DNA of 64,000 nt from Bathynomus jamesi (taxonomy: Eukaryota > Arthropoda > Malacostraca > Isopoda > Cirolanidae): the NCBI GenBank assembly GCA_023014485.1, contig JAJOZX010007509.1, positions 62,001 to 126,000 of the forward strand, in the 5' to 3' direction. Under the pieces are notes generated by a model. It saw nothing but the letters and a program-made list of their open reading frames with translations. It was not told where the DNA came from and ran no database searches. A program made the position numbers and the translations under genes. Shown here in pieces: positions 60,176-64,000 of this stretch; the first letter of the stretch is position 1, and every line of letters begins with the position of its first letter.

Positions 60176-61300
60176 ATATAGTTTCAAGCAACGTGCCGTA
60201 ATTGAATTTTTGACTGCGGAAAGTGTTGCTCTCATAGACATTCATCGGCGAATGCAAGCAGTGTACGTCAAACAGTGTGTTGATGTGAGTACCGTTCGAT
60301 GTTGGGCGAGGCAGTGTAAAAAAGGAGAAGCAGGGCAAAAACGGCAACCGACGAGTCTCATCGGAACTATGAACTGATTCGTGGAAATCGTCGCATTAAA
60401 CAAAATGAAATTGCTGCAATGCTCGATATTTCCAAAGAGCAAGTAGGACACATTATCAGTATTCTCGGTTGCCGAAAGGTCTGCGCCAGATGGGTGCCTC
60501 GCATGCTCACTGCCGAGAAGAAAACTGAGAGACTACGCATTTGCCAAGAAAATCTGAAGCCCTTCGAAAATGAAGATGAATTTCTGCACACCATTGTGAC
60601 AGGAGACGAGACGTGGGTCCACCATTATGACTCTAAAATTAAACGGCAATCCATGGAATATCGACACAAAAATTCACCGCAACCAAAAAAATTCAAAGTT
60701 AAAAAATCGGTTGGAAAAGTGATGACGACTGTTTTTTGGGATATCAATGGTGTTGTTCTCGAAGACTTTACGGAAAGAGGGACAACAATCAACTCCGCAC
60801 GTTATATTGAAACTGAAAAAGTTGAAGAAACGGATCAGGAGTGTTCGCACTCACAAAAACGCAGTCATTGTTCATCATGACAACGCACGGCTTCACACCA
60901 GTGTTCAAACGCGAGAAGCAATTCAGGATCTGCAATTCACCATCTTGCTGCATCCACCATGTAGCCCCGATTTAGCACCATGCGATTTTCGCCTGTTTCC
61001 TAAACTTAAAGAATATCTCCGTGGAAATCGTTACGAGTCTGACGGAGAAGTTAAGACCGCTGTGAAATTTTGGTTTCGTAGTCAAGCTCCGAATTTTAAC
61101 GGGATGAATTTCAAAAACTCATTTATCGTTGGCGGAAATGTATCGAGGTAGAAGGTGATTTTATAGAAAATAAATGTATCGTTTTGAAGAATAAACTCTA
61201 AGGTACATATTTGCTTTTGTTTCGATCAAATTCTTCAACTTGTTTAAAATTTATTTTAGTGCAAGTATTACTTTTTAGCACACCCTCGTATATACCTCGT
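60176..61300 (+). pseudogene. Mariner transposase (DD34D), copy B
   Basis: Less damaged than copy A: TIVTGDETWVHHYDSKIK is in frame, and the second half is open at 60,747-61,151 (VHHDNARLHTS, CSPDLAPCDFRLFPKLKEY, then FKNSFIVGGNVSR). The shared frameshift near 60,815 (YIETEKVEE against LKLKKLKKRI) still separates the halves, and the left TIR is missing. Confidence 0.9.
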
Positions 61301-61308
61301 TAACCTCA

Positions 61309-62640
61309 TTGCTCTTTCGTGCGTTGGTCTCTCTTCACACGAAGGTCAAGCTGGTGGCCCCGTCTCTAGGTCTGGTTTGGTGGAGGAGCGAGTTACTTTC
61401 TTGCGTTCCCCACTGTACATAGCCAGGTACACCGGCTCATCTGGTACTGTCCTGAGCCAGGCATCTATTCTTGTCTTGAAGACTTCAACTTTGACCCCTG
61501 TAACGTTTCTGAGGTCCTTTGGAAGCTGGTTAAAAAGTGTTAACCCCCTGACAACCAAGCTATTTTCCTTCAGTATTGAGGAGGTCCCTTGTCGGGCCTT
61601 TAATTTGGGAACACTACACATTCTGCCTTTCCTATTTTCCAGTGTTGTGTGAATGGTAATTGGGTTTAGTTTGAGGTTTGGTACCAGTTTTTCGATCATT
61701 TTCCATATGTAGATTATAGTATACCTCTCTCTTCTTTACAGGGAGTACAGATTTAGTTTACGTAGTCTTTCCCAGTAGTTGAGTTTTTTGCGGCATTAAT
61801 CTTGGCTGTGAAATGTCTCTGCGTTTCTTCTAATTTATTAATTTCTTCCTTTTTATATGGGAACGTCAAAACTGAGCAGTATTCAAGTTTTGGTATAATT
61901 AGTGTTCTCAGCAGAGGAATCATTACTGTCTTGTCCCTCCTTTTGAACGTTCTTAGTACCTGTCCCGCGACTCTTTTTGCTTTGTTTATTACTATCTGAT
62001 TTTGTGTCTCGAATTTGGCATCATCGGTCATTATTACCCCCAAGTCGACCGCTTTCGTTCTTCTCTGAATTTCCTGTCTGTCTGGAGTATAATATACATT
62101 CTGTTTCCTCATTTCTACCATATCTCAAGAGCTGAAATTTCTCGGTGTTGTTGTCTTCTGACTATTGTATATTTTGTTTGTGTCCCTCTGCAAGAACTCC
62201 GCTTCATTTGCATCGCTGATTTTTCTGCTGATCTTTGTATCGTCCGCAAATGATGTTACTATACTGTTGCTATTAACTCCCTGTCTATGTCTGTTAGCAT
62301 GATAATGAACAGGAGTGGGACCAGCACTGTACTTTGTGGCACTGAGCTGCGTACTTCTGATTCTGATGATGGTATACCTTGAATTTTGACGACCTGTAGA
62401 CGTTCTCTGAAGAAGTTGTAGATCCATTTTCCCACTTTGCCTGTTATTCCCATATGTTTCATTTTATGTGCTATTATTCCATGATCACACTTGTCGAAAG
62501 CTTTAGCAAAAAAGTGTATATGTCATCATAGTTTTCATTGCCTTCAAGTGCATCTAGGATAATGTTATAATGCTCTATAAGTTGTGACAAGCATGATCTT
62601 CCCGATCGGAATCCGTGCTGATTTTCGTATATATTTCGTG
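61309..62640 (-). pseudogene. LINE reverse transcriptase (CR1/L2-like), 3' part
   Basis: Minus strand from 62,640: NQHGFRSGRSCLSQLIEHYN, then MKHMGITGKVGKWIYNFF, a damaged SSVPQ box, TSFADDTKIS (catalytic FADD), then AVDLGVIMTDDAKFETQ, LRTLIIPKLEYCSVLT and the tail LFNQLPKDLRN with TVPDEPVYLAMY. Frames change at least twice and the 5' end is lost in (TA)n. Only bases 61,309-61,674 belong to the duplicated unit. Confidence 0.85.
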
Positions 62641-62641
62641 T

Positions 62642-62642
<1 letters not shown>

Positions 62643-62716
<74 letters not shown>
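62643..62716 (+). repeat. (TA)n microsatellite
   Basis: Pure TA; truncates the LINE on its left. Confidence 0.97.
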
Positions 62717-62720
<4 letters not shown>

Positions 62721-62739
62721 GTTAAGCTAACACACATTC

Positions 62740-62821
62740 TGGTATTTCACTGATGAACTTTGCCATTTGTTCTTGAGGGCAATCATCGTGATGTCTCTTT
62801 ACTTTTCTCAACCCTCTGTAC
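62740..62821 (-). mobile_element. Tc1 fragment
   Basis: Minus strand: end gagggttgagaaaagtaaag followed by LQEQMAKFISEIPECV, the same deleted Tc1 family as 22,627-22,857. Confidence 0.6.
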
Positions 62822-62859
62822 AGGGAGGTCCAAAAGTCAGGACACATATGGGAAGTTCT

Positions 62860-64000
62860 ACAGATCTATAGATCTACAGAAGCTATGGCTAACAAAGACT
62901 CTAAGATCTACTCTAAGGTTAGCCCGACAGAAAGAAGAGTGGGGGTTAAAAGAAGAGAATAAGGGGTTAAGTAAGTAGCAAAAGCTATCATTCGTGGGTT
63001 AACATTCATTCAGAAAAAGAGAAAGAAAGACTCACCATCATCATCCGCCGACCACTGCCGACAAGTCAGAAAAATAGTCGAAGAGAATAGGAAAGGGGTG
63101 AAAGATGAAAAGAAGTAAAATAAGAACGCTTACAAACCATGCAAACACAGTCTTAACTCAAAGAAACACTGTCATACTGGTGGGTATTTTCAATGACTTT
63201 TTTGCGACAGTTTTTACCGTAGAAGACGTAAATAATGTCCCCGACGTGGACGATATCGTTCCATTTAGTAGCGAGACTATTTTGGATAAAATAACTGTTT
63301 ACGAGGCTGAGATTGCGCATTATATCGATAGGCTAAAAGTTAGCAAGGCTCCAGGCCCTGACGCTTTTTATCCCAGACATTTGAAAGAAGTTATCGTAGG
63401 CCCCTTAACGAAGATTTTTAATCAGTCACTCGAAACGGGGATTATTCCTGAAGATTTCAAATTAGCTAACGTCACGCCTATTTTTAAAAAAGGCGACCCC
63501 GCAGTAGCTAGCAATTATAGGCCCATTAGCTTCACGTCAATTGTCGGTAAACTTTTGGAATCCGTAGTTAGGGATCGTATCATCCATCACTTAGAAAGTA
63601 GGGATTTGATTAATAGTAGTCAGCATGGGTTTCGACGCCATAGGTCTTGTTTAACTAATTTGTTAGAATTTTATAACAAAATAGTGCGCAAATACGATAG
63701 GCATAGAGCAGCTGACGTTATTTATTTAGATTTTAAAAAGGCGTTCGATAGAATTCCGCATAGGAGACTAATTGCGAAGGTCAAAGCGCACGGTATACGC
63801 GATCAGGTAGGTAACTGGTTAGAAGAATGGCTTTGTGCTAGGAGACAGAGGGTCGTAGTTAATGGTAGTGAATCGGGGTGGTTAGATGTAGGTAGCAGTG
63901 TCCCACAGGTTCAGTGTTAGGCCCATTGCTATTCGTAATTTACATTAACGACATAGATGTAGGATTGACTAGTAACGTGTCAAAATTCGCGGACGATACT
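62860..64000 (+). pseudogene. LINE reverse transcriptase (CR1/L2-like), 5' part, runs off the window
   Basis: Plus strand. Pre-RT region (WGLKEENKGL, FNDFFATVFT) leads into reverse transcriptase motifs: SKAPGPDAFYPRHLK, NYRPISFTSIVGKLLE, SSQHGFRRHRSCLTNLLEF, VIYLDFKKAFDRIPHRRL, SSVPQ, then after a 1-base loss near 63,915 [16 protein letters not shown] and KFADDT at the edge. The 271-codon frame 63,105-63,920 is otherwise open. The endonuclease domain is not in view. Different LINE from the one at 61,309. Confidence 0.9.

Larger units (their letters stand above)
32611..61674 (+). repeat. Copy B of the large tandem duplication
   Basis: Direct repeat of copy A, about 29.06 kb. It ends where the shared LINE sequence (tttagtttga) continues as ggtttgg in copy B but jumps to PLE sequence at 32,613 in copy A. 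Copy B lacks three copy A insertions and has its own (36,517-36,718; 53,090-53,831; 55,601-55,688; 56,103-56,700). Single-base indels relative to copy A are frequent in coding stretches as well. Confidence 0.93.

Noticed and set aside
62822..62860. A further mariner TIR (acagggaggtccaaaagtcagg)
   Set aside because: Resembles a mariner end, but no inverse partner or transposase was found nearby.

Overview
This is an AT-rich animal nuclear sequence made mostly of transposable elements. There is no operon structure and no CRISPR; it has dense (TA)n, (TAA)n, (GT)n and (GA)n microsatellites, spliced genes, Tc1/mariner and hAT elements, LINEs, Penelope-like elements (PLEs) with GIY-YIG nucleases, and tRNA- and 5S-like short repeats. 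The only host-type gene I can reconstruct is a secreted lipocalin resembling crustacyanin, which with the mariner/DUF4817-type set suggests an arthropod, perhaps a crustacean or chelicerate (inference).

Layout: the window is two head-to-tail copies of a roughly 29-33 kb unit. Copy A runs from before base 1 to about 32,610; copy B runs from 32,611 to about 61,674. They meet at a 3-bp microhomology joining a LINE tail to a PLE. In order, each unit holds: a PLE with a hammerhead ribozyme; a LINE fragment on the minus strand; a hAT remnant; (TAA)n plus a 5S-like repeat interrupted by a BED-type hAT; a DD41D mariner; a 48-bp minisatellite; a 6.1-kb terminal-inverted-repeat (TIR) element carrying a FEN1/PIN-like plus CXC-domain gene; a rearranged DUF4817-type mariner; two more PLEs; a Tc1 remnant; fold-back insertions; the lipocalin gene; hairpin MITEs; a helix-turn-helix-only mini-mariner; a DD34D mariner; and a LINE tail. 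After 61,674 come the rest of that LINE, (TA)n, and a third LINE running off the right edge.

The copies are almost identical over most of their length (differences mainly single-base indels and microsatellite length), but they carry different insertions. Copy A alone has a 3.4-kb TIR DDE element, a 438-bp hAT MITE and a tRNA-SINE fold-back. Copy B alone has a 202-bp hAT MITE and three fold-backs built from mariner, DUF4817 and PLE ends. Several of these have a matching empty site in the other copy.

Most striking: in the two lipocalin genes the introns and flanks are about 98% alike by hand comparison, while the mature coding exons are only about 75% alike in DNA and about half identical in protein. 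That is the reverse of normal constraint and points to diversifying selection. The second notable item is the 6.1-kb TIR element, whose only recognisable cargo is a flap-nuclease-like protein with a C-terminal CXC DNA-binding domain. Whether the tandem structure is real or two haplotypes joined during assembly cannot be decided from sequence alone.
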